Source: an uncultured Bacteroidales bacterium
Lineage (GTDB): Bacteria > Bacteroidota > Bacteroidia > Bacteroidales > UBA932
Length of the DNA: 24,715 bases
Assembly: GCA_934667175.1 (NCBI GenBank)
Contig: CAKULN010000040.1
Location: forward strand, 1-24,715
Direction: 5' to 3'
Below the pieces are notes generated by a model. The model searched no databases. It saw only the letters and a list, made by a program, of their open reading frames with translations, and was not told the DNA's origin. Below, in pieces: positions 24,661 through 24,715 of the stretch. Position numbers and translations under genes: made by a program. The first letter of the stretch is position 1. The number at the start of each line of letters is the position of its first letter.

Positions 24661-24708
24661 AGCGAAAGAACAAACCAGCTGAAAGCCGGCGAATGTTGTT
24701 CTTTCGCT
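24661..24708 (+). terminator. Long inverted repeat closing the operon
   Basis: AGCGAAAGAACAA (24661-24673) pairs perfectly over 13 bp with TTGTTCTTTCGCT (24696-24708), 29 nt after the GH89 stop. The 22-nt loop can itself pair weakly (CC..GC/GC..GG). The window ends 7 nt later without a T tract, so a classical intrinsic terminator cannot be confirmed, but position and stem length fit transcription termination or 3' end protection. Confidence 0.55.
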
Positions 24709-24715
24709 TCTTCGG

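Overview
The window looks like a glycan-foraging accessory region from a Bacteroidota (Bacteroidales-type) chromosome. The evidence is two SusC/SusD outer-membrane pairs, lipoproteins with lipoboxes, a FecR-type anti-sigma factor, a membrane-bound TPR/HTH regulator of the DUF6377 kind, and promoters with the TAnnTTTG -7 element of this phylum. I cannot name genus or species from sequence alone.

Layout. (1) 1-9696 is read entirely from the minus strand. In transcription order it holds a secreted endonuclease/exonuclease/phosphatase-fold enzyme, a secreted beta-lactamase-fold serine hydrolase and a DUF6377-like membrane regulator (gaps of 5 and 2 nt). After a 356-nt AT-rich gap with a promoter and several dyads come SusC (no STN domain), SusD and a PKD-type surface lipoprotein cut by the window edge. 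(2) 9697-10407 is a gene-poor divergent region. It holds promoters, repeated GCTTAAT/TTGAATATCA units, several inverted repeats (two interleaved) and a decayed PD-(D/E)XK (Rpn-like) transposase fragment. (3) 10408-11424 is a ThiL-like protein whose catalytic Asp positions appear lost, followed by an intrinsic terminator. (4) 11611-24631 is one compact plus-strand operon: FecR anti-sigma, STN-containing SusC transducer, SusD, an Ig-repeat/GLUG beta-helix lipoprotein, a helveticin-like beta-propeller, a DUF5009/HGSNAT-type membrane acyltransferase and a GH89 alpha-N-acetylglucosaminidase. The last two overlap as TGATG. A long hairpin follows.

How the genes may work together. The plus operon looks like a self-signalling polysaccharide-utilization locus. 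SusD and the surface lipoproteins would bind a glycan, the STN-type SusC would import it and signal to FecR, and FecR would release an ECF sigma factor that is not encoded here. The last two genes are homologues of two consecutive steps of human lysosomal heparan sulfate breakdown: transmembrane N-acetylation of terminal alpha-glucosamine, then removal of alpha-GlcNAc. No sulfatase, heparinase or glycuronidase is present, so another alpha-GlcNAc-capped glycan such as mucin is equally possible. The minus-strand locus has a different control logic (membrane HTH regulator, non-STN SusC).

The most unexpected observations are three. The hexamer GAATAT/ATATTC occurs about 55 times, roughly five times expectation, in all frames, on both strands and between genes. 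A ThiL-like pseudoenzyme sits between the two loci. An HGSNAT-like and a GH89 gene are translationally coupled.
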